Below the pieces are notes generated by a model. That model did no database searches. It saw nothing but the letters and a program-made list of their open reading frames with translations, and was not told the origin of the DNA. 6,116 nt of DNA from Promethearchaeota archaeon. GTDB lineage: Archaea > Asgardarchaeota > Lokiarchaeia > Sigynarchaeales > SOKP01. The translations under genes and the position numbers were made by a program. The stretch covers positions 1 through 6,116 of the forward strand of contig JAEOUI010000277.1 in assembly GCA_016839425.1 (NCBI GenBank), given 5' to 3'. Below are positions 1 through 6,116 of this stretch, in pieces (position 1 is the first letter of the stretch; each line of letters starts with the position of its first letter).

Positions 1-69
1 ATCCAAAAGCCGTTTAAGACAGAACAAATCCTAGAAGTTCTTGAAAGAATACTAGGGAAAAAAGCTTAA
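1..69 (+). CDS. cheY: CheY-like response regulator, C-terminal end (partial)
   Basis: Frame 1 is open from the first base and encodes 22 residues before TAA at 67-69. The peptide begins IQKPF and continues into an amphipathic helix (TEQILEVLERILGKK). A Lys-Pro-Phe followed by a final helix is the usual end of receiver domains: the Lys is the invariant residue that contacts the phosphorylated Asp, and the helix is alpha5. The rest of the domain, including the phospho-acceptor Asp, lies left of the window. Because the protein ends right after alpha5 with no output domain, a single-domain CheY is the natural reading, although the C-terminal receiver of a larger protein cannot be excluded. The gene stops 26 bases before cheA, which fits a CheY that is the substrate of that kinase and is dephosphorylated by the downstream CheC domain. 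Confidence 0.8.
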   Translation: MQKPFKTEQILEVLERILGKKA

Positions 70-86
70 ATAAATAGAATTGAAAT

Positions 87-92
87 GGTGAT
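87..92 (+). promoter_or_regulatory. Shine-Dalgarno for cheA (decides the TTG start)
   Basis: GGTGAT lies three bases before TTG at 96. It is complementary to the AUCACC part of the conserved 16S rRNA 3' end, and the short gap is the expected one for this part of the pairing. It supports TTG 96 as the start. In the cheA frame the upstream codons are GAT, GGT and AAT back to an in-frame TGA at 81, so no ATG or GTG start is available, and the next Met is residue 55, inside the P1 domain. Confidence 0.7.
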
Positions 93-95
93 AAA

Positions 96-2189
96 TTGTC
101 AATATCTAAAGACGATATCAAATTGTTCATAAGCGAAGCCGAAGACCTCATCCAAAAAGTAGAGGACGAAATATTCAAATTAGAGAAGAATCCAAACGAA
201 ACAAAACCGAAACAAGAGCTTTATTTTGCATTTCATACTCTAAAAGGTCTTACAGCAATGGCGGGTTTGGACAAGGCGTCAAAATTTTGCCATGTCTTTG
301 AGTCGTTCTTAGACAAAACAAAAGAGGAAGAGATTGCAGGGAATCAACAAGACAATTTCATTGGACTTTTATTTGATAGCCTCGATCTTTTGAGATCTAT
401 CTTGAAACGAGTAAAAAAGGGCGATTTAAGCGATATTGACGAAAAGATTCTTAGTTCAATAAAAGAGAGTTTTGACGAATTTGAAAGTGGTGGACGCGAA
501 TCAGACATGTCAATTACTAGCGTTCTTCCTTCTTCAGATGTTAAAAAATTACTTGCTGACAAGAAAAATAAGTTTTATCGGATTTACATCAGGCTCCAAC
601 CAACTTGCGTCTTTAAGAAGGTAAGATTATTCATCATTTCAAGAGCTTTAAATGAAGCAGGTAAGATATTTTTTAGTAAACCTTATCCTGAAATCTTGGA
701 ATCCGGCGAATTTAACGTAGATTTTGAATTGTTCTTTTTATCTCAAAAGAGCGACTCAGATATAATGAAAATTATAGACGAAATACTCGAAATAGAGAAT
801 AAAGTAGTTTCAGAGCTCCCAAATAAGGATGTTGAGTCAATATTTGGCAAGGACATTCCAAATTGGCATGAAGAGAGAAAAAAACAAGTTGCGACACTTA
901 GTTCAGCAAGTGCATCACAAGTTAGAGCCAAATCTAGCTTAGAATCGACAACAAAGATTGTAGAAACATTTAAAGAAGATACGGAAAAAATTGCCAGCGT
1001 TAAAGTCGACATCAATGTATTGGAAAACTTGATGAATTATTTTGGAGAAATAGTTATATTAAAAAATCAAATTAACCAAATCTTAAAAGAAAGAGGTTTA
1101 ATAGATATAAACCGTCTTTTTGACGAACTTGATAAACCATTTTTGGAAGTTCAAGAAATTATATTCAAATTGAAATTAGTAAGGGTTGAATCAACCTTCA
1201 GAAAATACCGTAGACTCGTAAGAGATGTCGCAAGAGAACAGAAAAAGAAAGTTGATTTCATACTCGAGGGTACGAATGTTGAGATAGATAGAAAAATATT
1301 AGAGGAAATTAATAGTCCTCTGATTCATCTTCTTAGAAATGCTATTTATCATGGACTTGAAACGCCTGCTGAAAGAAAGAAAAAGGGAAAGGACGAATCC
1401 GGATCACTTACTCTCGCCACTTCAAGAAGGGCGGGCCTCATCTATATACAAGTTATTGACGATGGAGGAGGAATTAAGTACTTAAAGATCAAGGAAAAGA
1501 TCGTCGAAAAGAAGATCTATTCCAAGGAAGACGCTGAAAAGCTTACGATTGAAGAATTGAATACGATGATCCTCTTGCCAGGATTTTCAATTCTTTCGGA
1601 TGCCGATCAAATATCTGGACGAGGGATGGGCTTGGCGATAGTTGCTGATAAAATGAAACAGCTAGGAGGGTCATTCACGATTCAATCAGAGATGGATAAA
1701 GGATCAACCTTCACCTTAGTAGTACCATTTACAAGAGCCATACTAAACGCACAACTGATTAAAGTCGCAGGTGATCTCTTTGCAATACCTACGGAAAATA
1801 TCAATCAAATTTATTTATATGATCGTGGACTTGTCGAAAGTATGGGGGACGAGGATTACTTCAAGATTGAAAACGATTTGATACCCATTATCTATTTAAA
1901 CGAGTATTTAGGCATTTCCAATAAACAAGTGGAAAATAACGGAAGTTCAAAAACTGCAGTATGGATCAAAAAGGACGAGCAAGTTTCTGCCGTCTTTGTC
2001 ATAGACGAGATACTCCAACAAATGAACTTAGTCGTAAAACCTTTTAAGTTTAATTTTTCCGATTTTTACGATATTTTAGGATCGACAATAATGTCAGATG
2101 GATCTATCTGTCTCGTATTGGATGTTTTAAGCATAATTGATACAAATATCACTCCTGATAAATTTACAAAATTAACCAGCATACAATAA
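96..2189 (+). CDS. cheA: Chemotaxis histidine kinase CheA
   Basis: A complete 697-residue CheA, a normal length for the family, starting at TTG. This cytoplasmic kinase works in receptor arrays: it autophosphorylates a His and passes the phosphate to CheY. P1 (HPt, about 1-108) carries FAFHTLKG with the phospho-acceptor His47 and the supporting His66/Glu69. P2 (about 157-240) is the poorly conserved CheY-docking domain. A polar Ser/Ala/Lys-rich linker (about 255-298) leads to P3, the dimerisation hairpin (about 300-365). P4, the HATPase (about 366-545), has N box HLLRNAIYHG (His411, Asn415, His419), G1 box DDGGG (455-459), F-box-like PGFS (495-498) and G2 box GRGMG (508-512). P5 (about 546-690) is CheW-like, with VIDEI and VLDV strands. 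Two deviations stand out: Tyr418 replaces the usual N-box Asp, and the usual RMVP after P3 reads KLVR. Catalytic residues are otherwise intact, so it is probably active. It follows cheY by 26 bases and precedes the next gene by 24. Confidence 0.96.
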   Translation: MSISKDDIKLFISEAEDLIQKVEDEIFKLEKNPNETKPKQELYFAFHTLKGLTAMAGLDKASKFCHVFESFLDKTKEEEIAGNQQDNFIGLLFDSLDLLRSILKRVKKGDLSDIDEKILSSIKESFDEFESGGRESDMSITSVLPSSDVKKLLADKKNKFYRIYIRLQPTCVFKKVRLFIISRALNEAGKIFFSKPYPEILESGEFNVDFELFFLSQKSDSDIMKIIDEILEIENKVVSELPNKDVESIFGKDIPNWHEERKKQVATLSSASASQVRAKSSLESTTKIVETFKEDTEKIASVKVDINVLENLMNYFGEIVILKNQINQILKERGLIDINRLFDELDKPFLEVQEIIFKLKLVRVESTFRKYRRLVRDVAREQKKKVDFILEGTNVEIDRKILEEINSPLIHLLRNAIYHGLETPAERKKKGKDESGSLTLATSRRAGLIYIQVIDDGGGIKYLKIKEKIVEKKIYSKEDAEKLTIEELNTMILLPGFSILSDADQISGRGMGLAIVADKMKQLGGSFTIQSEMDKGSTFTLVVPFTRAILNAQLIKVAGDLFAIPTENINQIYLYDRGLVESMGDEDYFKIENDLIPIIYLNEYLGISNKQVENNGSSKTAVWIKKDEQVSAVFVIDEILQQMNLVVKPFKFNFSDFYDILGSTIMSDGSICLVLDVLSIIDTNITPDKFTKLTSIQ

Positions 2190-2202
2190 AAATTCAAATA
2201 AA

Positions 2203-2207
2203 GAGGG
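2203..2207 (+). promoter_or_regulatory. Shine-Dalgarno for the 676-residue protein
   Basis: GAGGG in the 24-base gap after cheA, with seven bases between its GAGG core and ATG 2214. This supports ATG 2214 as the start. The gap holds nothing else recognisable, which suggests translation from the same mRNA as cheA. Confidence 0.6.
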
Positions 2208-2213
2208 AACAAA

Positions 2214-4244
2214 ATGGGTTTTAAAAATATTACTTTAACGGAATTGAAAATAAAGCAAGGACCAAGTTTTATTGGCATACCAATAAATATTGTAGGAGAG
2301 ATAGTCAAAGAAGAAATACTCGAAGAAAAAAAAACACGAGTTAGCACCGAACTTTCTGCGACTATTTCAGAAGTTATTATTGAAAACGAAGAACTATTAG
2401 AATATCACTTAAATCACGACGGTTCTATTCAATCACTTGAAGGATATGGAAACATCCTTATAACAAATAACTCAACGAAAGATAGAATTTGGGACGCACA
2501 AATTAACTTTTCTGGTTCAGAATACACCAGCTTTGATACTGAAAATGAAATGAATCTCGGTATATTTGAACCAAAAACTAGCAGGAACATCAAGTATAAT
2601 ATTATTAATGGAGAGCAAATCAAGCAAGTCTTAAACTTTAAAGAAAAAATTGAAATATTAGACGAAGAAGGTCGAGTTTTTGCAGATGAAAGTAATTCTG
2701 AAAACCTAAATTTTTACTTGATGTATGGTAAAGAAAACACCGTGATATTTAGGCTTACTGCTAAAAATACATCTCGATTATTACTTACGAACATTAACTT
2801 GAGAAAAGAACTATCAAAAAGCTTTTACGGACTAAAGTTTGAGCATAATACAACCGATAAAAGCGTTAAAGTAAGTGGAAACACCGTGGATTGGTTTATA
2901 AACGAAATTAGGGCTGGAGAAACCAAGCAATTAGTTATTAATTGTAAGATCAATCCAAGAACCAAAGAGAATGTGAGGACGGGAAAGATCGATTTATCTT
3001 ATGCAATTAGCAACCACATGATATCTGGTACCAAGATTAATAAGTTTTCGGCTTATTCGCACGCTCTTCACCTGATTGAAAAAGCAGAAATTGACGAATC
3101 GCCGAATAAGTGGAATTGTTCGCTTAGATTTACAAATAAGAGCAATTTTCCAATAAGACTCAATTCAATTCAAATTACTGACAAGGCTAAAGAAAATACA
3201 TATTTAGAGCTTGATTCATCGTCATTCCAAGAGGACCTCAAAACGGGAGATGATTATGTTTCTAAATCTTGGCAGCTTGACAGCGAAGAAGAGCCGAGGT
3301 TTTCTAGAAAAATTGAATATTCTATTGCATATAAAAAAGACGAAAATACAGAAGTCGTGGCTCGTATTGACGACGAAATCTTTAATATTGTTGGTTTACG
3401 AATTACTAAAGAGATTTCAGAAAAAGAAATTAAATCGTTTGAAGAATCCATCATTCATACTTCAATAAAAATGGAGAATATGGGCACTATTCCTGTAAAA
3501 GGAATCTTAATTAAAGAAAATGTCCCAGAAGATTTTCTTCCTCCAAAAAACATATCCGAATATGCATTCTCTAACCAAGTGGGTGCAATGAATTCAGAAG
3601 ACTTTAACTTAAAAATTGAGCCAGCAAACGAGGATCCAAAAGTGTCTCACACGATAGAGATCTCCAACAAGAGCGAACTCAAAACAGCAATAGGCACAAA
3701 CGATTTTATTGAATTGAAGTATGCTTTTAAAGCCATATCTCCCGATAATAAGAAAGATTATCAATTCCCACTTGAAGTAAAATCGTTCTATCATAAGTTT
3801 AAGGATCAAGCAGATCTAAAAGATTATAAATTCGAAGGTCAAGCAGCCTTGAAAGTATTTTATGTGAAAGAAGAAAGGATATCTAAGGAAAAAGAGGCCC
3901 CCTCCCTTAAAATCGCACATAAGCGTCGTAAAGCATCTATTGGAAAGGAGATATATCCCGGTAGAACACACGAGGAATTTGCAATCGTCATAATGGTTAA
4001 AAACAAATCTAATGTGGAGTTAGAAAACTTAGATATTGTTGATACCTTTCCAGAATCTTTCGAACTCATTACTTCAAGCATGGAACATAAAATCACTAAA
4101 AACAAGGCTGAGGGTACCAACACGATATCCTATACCATCAAAAGCATCCTTCCATATCAAGAGCAAGAAATTATGTACTACTTGAAGAACATATCTGGAA
4201 AGGAAATAAAAGCATCAGAATTAGAATCGTACTTCTACGGTTAA
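2214..4244 (+). CDS. Unknown protein of tandem DUF11/Ig-like beta-sandwich modules
   Basis: I do not recognise a named family for the whole 676-residue protein. It shows about five copies of a loose beta-sandwich pattern: a strand ending in xNxS, a variable region, then a hydrophobic strand near an xxL/xxIxP/G turn leading to a final xYxI-type strand. Approximate copies are 79-130 (ITNNS to IKYNI), 177-249 (AKNTS to INCKI), 300-373 (FTNKS to IEYSI), 412-525 (MENMG, then ENVPEDF) and 590-660 (VKNKSN, VDTFPESFE, then TISYTI). The fifth looks most like the DUF11/TIGR01451 'conserved repeat' module, which includes a D-x-x-P-x-x-F strand. Unlike typical surface DUF11 proteins, it has no signal peptide, transmembrane segment or sorting motif, so it should stay in the cytoplasm. 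Residues 552-574 form a charged Lys/Glu/Arg-rich linker before the last module. Its place between cheA and cheW-cheC suggests a scaffold, adaptor or output role for the chemotaxis system; this is inference only. Confidence 0.8.
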   Translation: MGFKNITLTELKIKQGPSFIGIPINIVGEIVKEEILEEKKTRVSTELSATISEVIIENEELLEYHLNHDGSIQSLEGYGNILITNNSTKDRIWDAQINFSGSEYTSFDTENEMNLGIFEPKTSRNIKYNIINGEQIKQVLNFKEKIEILDEEGRVFADESNSENLNFYLMYGKENTVIFRLTAKNTSRLLLTNINLRKELSKSFYGLKFEHNTTDKSVKVSGNTVDWFINEIRAGETKQLVINCKINPRTKENVRTGKIDLSYAISNHMISGTKINKFSAYSHALHLIEKAEIDESPNKWNCSLRFTNKSNFPIRLNSIQITDKAKENTYLELDSSSFQEDLKTGDDYVSKSWQLDSEEEPRFSRKIEYSIAYKKDENTEVVARIDDEIFNIVGLRITKEISEKEIKSFEESIIHTSIKMENMGTIPVKGILIKENVPEDFLPPKNISEYAFSNQVGAMNSEDFNLKIEPANEDPKVSHTIEISNKSELKTAIGTNDFIELKYAFKAISPDNKKDYQFPLEVKSFYHKFKDQADLKDYKFEGQAALKVFYVKEERISKEKEAPSLKIAHKRRKASIGKEIYPGRTHEEFAIVIMVKNKSNVELENLDIVDTFPESFELITSSMEHKITKNKAEGTNTISYTIKSILPYQEQEIMYYLKNISGKEIKASELESYFYG

Positions 4245-4252
4245 AAAATATA

Positions 4253-4256
4253 GAGG
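4253..4256 (+). promoter_or_regulatory. Shine-Dalgarno for the 276-residue protein; start ambiguous
   Basis: GAGG in the 16-base gap after the preceding stop. It leaves four bases before GTG 4261 and thirteen before the in-frame ATG 4270. The neighbouring genes use seven (2214) and nine (5118) bases from the same GAGG core, so neither option is ideal. The choice changes the product by only three residues. Confidence 0.5.
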
Positions 4257-4260
4257 AAAA

Positions 4261-5091
4261 GTGAAAAAAATGAGCATTCAATATTATAACACATTACAAG
4301 ATAAATCACAAAAACGATTGGCCTATTTAATAGACTATATCGCCCCTAAACTTACTCAATTTGAGCTTGATACCCTTTTAGAAGATCTTGAAGGAAAAGG
4401 CAAAGAAGAATTTGTTAGTTTTGACAAGCAAAAGAACGATCAAGCAAATATATCAAAATTAAAGGAAGATAAGCTTCAACTCCTTTATAAAGTCTTTGTG
4501 AGTAAGGAGATAAACACTAGAAATGCAGTTAAATGGAGATTTTATCAAAATTTAAAATATATAAGGGATTTTAGTGTTAACTCTGTACAGGTTAATAAGA
4601 ACAGTAAGGGCGAAAATGTTGACTTGATCGTTGAGACTCGAGATAAGCAAACCATCTTTATTACATGCTTTGAAGTCCTTGAGAAAAAAGATTTCGAGGC
4701 TCTATTGTCAGGTATTGATAAATTTTCAAAGGAAAAAAAAAAAATTCCCAATCGCATCATAATTGCTCCGAATAAAACTTATAGAAACATCCCCATAGAT
4801 ATTCCAATAAAGATCGATAAAAAGGAAATTCTTCCAGAGTTATGGGTTGAATTTATTGATGACAAGAGGCCATATAACGGTATTGATTTATTAATGGTCG
4901 AAAATACCGATTTAAACATTGCAGGTTTTAATTTTACCAATATGGACGATCTTTTAGATTACATATACCAAAATATCGAGGGAGGTCAAGTTACTATCGT
5001 TAAAAAGCCAGGCTTTTTCTCAGAATACGCCCACGACGAATCAGAAAGCGAAATCATGTGGAAAGGCATCATGCTAAAAAAAAATATTTAA
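4261..5091 (+). CDS. Unknown 276-residue protein, possible degenerate nuclease-like fold
   Basis: I do not recognise the family. The start is GTG 4261, or ATG 4270, which would give 273 residues. Residues 1-100 look mainly helical and charged. Residues 100-215 look like an alpha/beta core: strand 107-112, strand 119-125 (NVDLIVE, Asp121), a turn, strand 131-136 (TIFITC), helix 141-158, then strand 165-169 (RIIIAP). This order resembles the PD-(D/E)XK core, with Asp121 where motif I would be, but the E-x-K strand reads ITCFE and has no catalytic Lys. If the fold is right, it is more likely a binding or structural module than a nuclease. The C-terminal part (216-276) is mixed, with an acidic patch (about 258-264). 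There is no signal peptide or membrane segment. It lies 16 bases after the beta-sandwich gene and 26 before cheW-cheC, so it is probably co-expressed with the chemotaxis genes. A direct role in signalling is inferred from position alone. Confidence 0.8.
   Translation: MKKMSIQYYNTLQDKSQKRLAYLIDYIAPKLTQFELDTLLEDLEGKGKEEFVSFDKQKNDQANISKLKEDKLQLLYKVFVSKEINTRNAVKWRFYQNLKYIRDFSVNSVQVNKNSKGENVDLIVETRDKQTIFITCFEVLEKKDFEALLSGIDKFSKEKKKIPNRIIIAPNKTYRNIPIDIPIKIDKKEILPELWVEFIDDKRPYNGIDLLMVENTDLNIAGFNFTNMDDLLDYIYQNIEGGQVTIVKKPGFFSEYAHDESESEIMWKGIMLKKNI
4733..4744 (+). repeat. Homopolymer run of 12 adenines inside a gene
   Basis: Twelve consecutive A bases span part of codons 158-162 of the 276-residue protein (K-E-K-K-K). 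The frame stays open and the protein reads sensibly on both sides, so the count of 12 appears correct here. Such a tract can be a site of polymerase slippage or of length error in assembly. Confidence 0.9.
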
Positions 5092-5104
5092 AAATCATAC
5101 AATA

Positions 5105-5109
5105 GAGGT
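5105..5109 (+). promoter_or_regulatory. Shine-Dalgarno for cheW-cheC
   Basis: GAGGT with nine bases between its GAGG core and ATG 5118, in the 26-base gap after the 276-residue protein. It supports ATG 5118 as the start. The resulting N-terminus leads straight into the first CheW strand after about ten residues. Confidence 0.65.
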
Positions 5110-5117
5110 TAAAAAAA

Positions 5118-6116
5118 ATGACTGAATCAGATCTCGTAAAATATTTGACTCTCGTTGAGATCAAGTTAAACGACGAAATTTTCTATCTTGAAATGGAAGA
5201 AGTAAAAGAGATTCAAGTTCCAGAAATGACCATAGTTCCTATCCCTTTAGCAGAGGATCACATTGTCGGCATAATTGATGTTCGTGGAGATATTTATACG
5301 ATCATCTCCTTGACCCATATACTTCATCCCGATTATAGAGATCAGTTTAAGATTGATGAGGATTCTCGTATAGTTTTATTGGAATATAAAGCCTTAAACC
5401 TCGGATTTTTGGTTGATTCTGTTGAATCGATAAAAAAAATGCCTAACACCATATTCGAATCTCAATCTTCAATAATTAAAACTGAAATTGATTGGAAATT
5501 TATCAAGTTTATTGGCACCTATGAAAACCAAACATGCGTCGTTCTTGATCTTGAAGCGATATTTACAAAATTAGGAGAATTTCACGAAGCTGCGGAAGTT
5601 TCAAAAGTCAGAAAAGAAAGGTTCATACCAGCACCTTTACCAAAAATCGAGGCCCAAGGACCTCAAATCGTGGCTGATATTGACTTGACAAAGACAGTCA
5701 AGTCGAAAACACCAACTCAAGTTAAGGCCGCTAGTATTCCTACAAAACCTACTAAGGCAAAAACAAAAGTAGAAATCCCCTCAGAAGAAGGATATATCAA
5801 ACTTACAAAAAATCAGCAAGATGCCCTAAAAGAAATCGGAAATATTGGATCAGGAAACGCAATCACGGCGTTGTCAAGGTTGATAAACAAGAGAATCGAT
5901 GTAGATTTAACAGATGTGGGTATAATATCGTTCCAAGACCTCCACAAGCAATTTGGTGGAAAAAACGAGGTTGTTTGTGGTATCTTTAGTCATATAAAAC
6001 AGCCATCACAGTCGACCATCCTTCTAGTTTTTGATTTAACGCCTTTAATGCAACTTGTTAAGGATTTGGCGGGAACCGAATCAAAAATCGATCCTAAAAA
6101 AGTCAAACAAAAGAAA
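5118..6116 (+). CDS. CheW-CheC fusion protein (3' end missing)
   Basis: The frame is open from ATG 5118 to the window edge, giving 333 residues without a stop. Residues about 10-152 form a CheW domain: strand LTLVEIKL, then EVKEI, the hallmark GIIDVRGDIYTIISL region (51-65; Arg56-Gly57 match the receptor- and CheA-binding N-L-R-G motif), GFLVDSVESI (96-105) and a closing VVLDLEAIF (141-149). A Lys/Pro/Thr-rich linker (about 155-222) follows. From about 228 it is CheC: DALKEIGNIGSGNAITALS carries the first CheC phosphatase helix with Asp235, Glu239 and Asn242 in D-x3-E-x2-N spacing, and strands VVCGIF and ILLVFDL fit the CheC core. About the first half of a CheC domain is visible; the second E-x2-N helix would lie beyond the edge. 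Known roles are CheW bridging receptors to CheA and CheC dephosphorylating CheY-P. The fusion would place the phosphatase at the kinase array. It is the last visible gene of the apparent operon. Confidence 0.92.
   Translation, partial: MTESDLVKYLTLVEIKLNDEIFYLEMEEVKEIQVPEMTIVPIPLAEDHIVGIIDVRGDIYTIISLTHILHPDYRDQFKIDEDSRIVLLEYKALNLGFLVDSVESIKKMPNTIFESQSSIIKTEIDWKFIKFIGTYENQTCVVLDLEAIFTKLGEFHEAAEVSKVRKERFIPAPLPKIEAQGPQIVADIDLTKTVKSKTPTQVKAASIPTKPTKAKTKVEIPSEEGYIKLTKNQQDALKEIGNIGSGNAITALSRLINKRIDVDLTDVGIISFQDLHKQFGGKNEVVCGIFSHIKQPSQSTILLVFDLTPLMQLVKDLAGTESKIDPKKVKQKK

Noticed and set aside
85..87. ATG as a possible cheA start
   Set aside because: It is in a different frame from the CheA protein. 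It overlaps the GGTGAT ribosome binding site that serves the TTG at 96.
344..562. Minus-strand open frame inside cheA (72 residues)
   Set aside because: It lies wholly opposite the conserved P1 domain and linker coding sequence of CheA, is rich in Ser, Leu and Phe as expected of an antisense shadow, and shows no recognisable motif or ribosome binding site.
743..1015. Minus-strand open frame inside cheA (90 residues)
   Set aside because: It is antisense to the CheA P2-P3 linker, has a low-complexity Ser/Ile/Leu composition, and has no supporting motif.
2190..2213. Terminator or promoter between cheA and the next gene
   Set aside because: The 24-base gap contains no inverted repeat or T-run, and it is mostly filled by the ribosome binding site and its spacer.
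2066..2347. Minus-strand open frame spanning the cheA end and the next gene's start
   Set aside because: It is opposite two well-supported coding ends, and the apparent hydrophobic stretches mirror Lys/Glu-rich sense codons.
3211..3468. Plus-strand alternative frame inside the 676-residue gene
   Set aside because: It is a second frame of an intact gene whose protein keeps its repeat pattern through this region; the alternative product is a Lys/Leu/Ser-rich shadow.
5085..5096. TATTTAAAAAT as an archaeal TATA box for a separate cheW-cheC promoter
   Set aside because: Such AT-rich strings are common in this sequence, no BRE-like purine element is evident, and a start site about 25 bases downstream would remove the good Shine-Dalgarno at 5105-5109.
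1..6116. CRISPR array, tRNA, rRNA or insertion sequence
   Set aside because: Nearly all bases are taken by coding regions, and I see no repeat-spacer pattern, cloverleaf candidate, transposase motif or terminal inverted repeat.

Overview
This is an AT-rich window (roughly one third G+C by eye) with five co-directional genes on the + strand. The gaps between them are only 16 to 26 bases, and no terminator or convincing internal promoter is visible, so it reads as a single operon cut at both ends. It belongs to a chemotaxis signalling locus. The lineage looks archaeal: a CheA with an archaeal-type sequence, CheC as the phosphatase, cheY directly before cheA, a GGTGAT Shine-Dalgarno in front of a TTG start, and large intracellular beta-sandwich proteins. 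An Asgard-type or similar uncultivated archaeon is possible, but the sequence alone does not prove it.

Layout: (1) bases 1-69 are the last 22 codons of a CheY-like receiver protein. (2) Bases 96-2189 encode a complete five-domain CheA histidine kinase (P1 to P5) with His47 as the predicted phosphorylation site. (3) Bases 2214-4244 encode a 676-residue protein with no signal peptide or membrane segment, built from about five DUF11/Ig-like beta-sandwich modules; its function is unknown. (4) Bases 4261-5091 encode a 276-residue protein of unknown function, with a helical N-terminus and an alpha/beta core that vaguely recalls a catalytically degenerate PD-(D/E)XK fold. (5) Bases 5118-6116 encode the first 333 residues of a fusion of a CheW coupling domain with a CheC CheY-P phosphatase, running off the right edge.

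Working together: receptors outside the window would signal through the CheW domain to CheA. CheA would phosphorylate CheY, and the CheC part, tethered to the array by its CheW half, would dephosphorylate CheY-P. The two unknown genes sit between cheA and cheW-cheC in the same transcription unit. They are the best candidates for new components, such as an array scaffold or an output adaptor. That role is inferred from position only; no archaellum gene, cheF, cheB, cheR or cheD is visible here.
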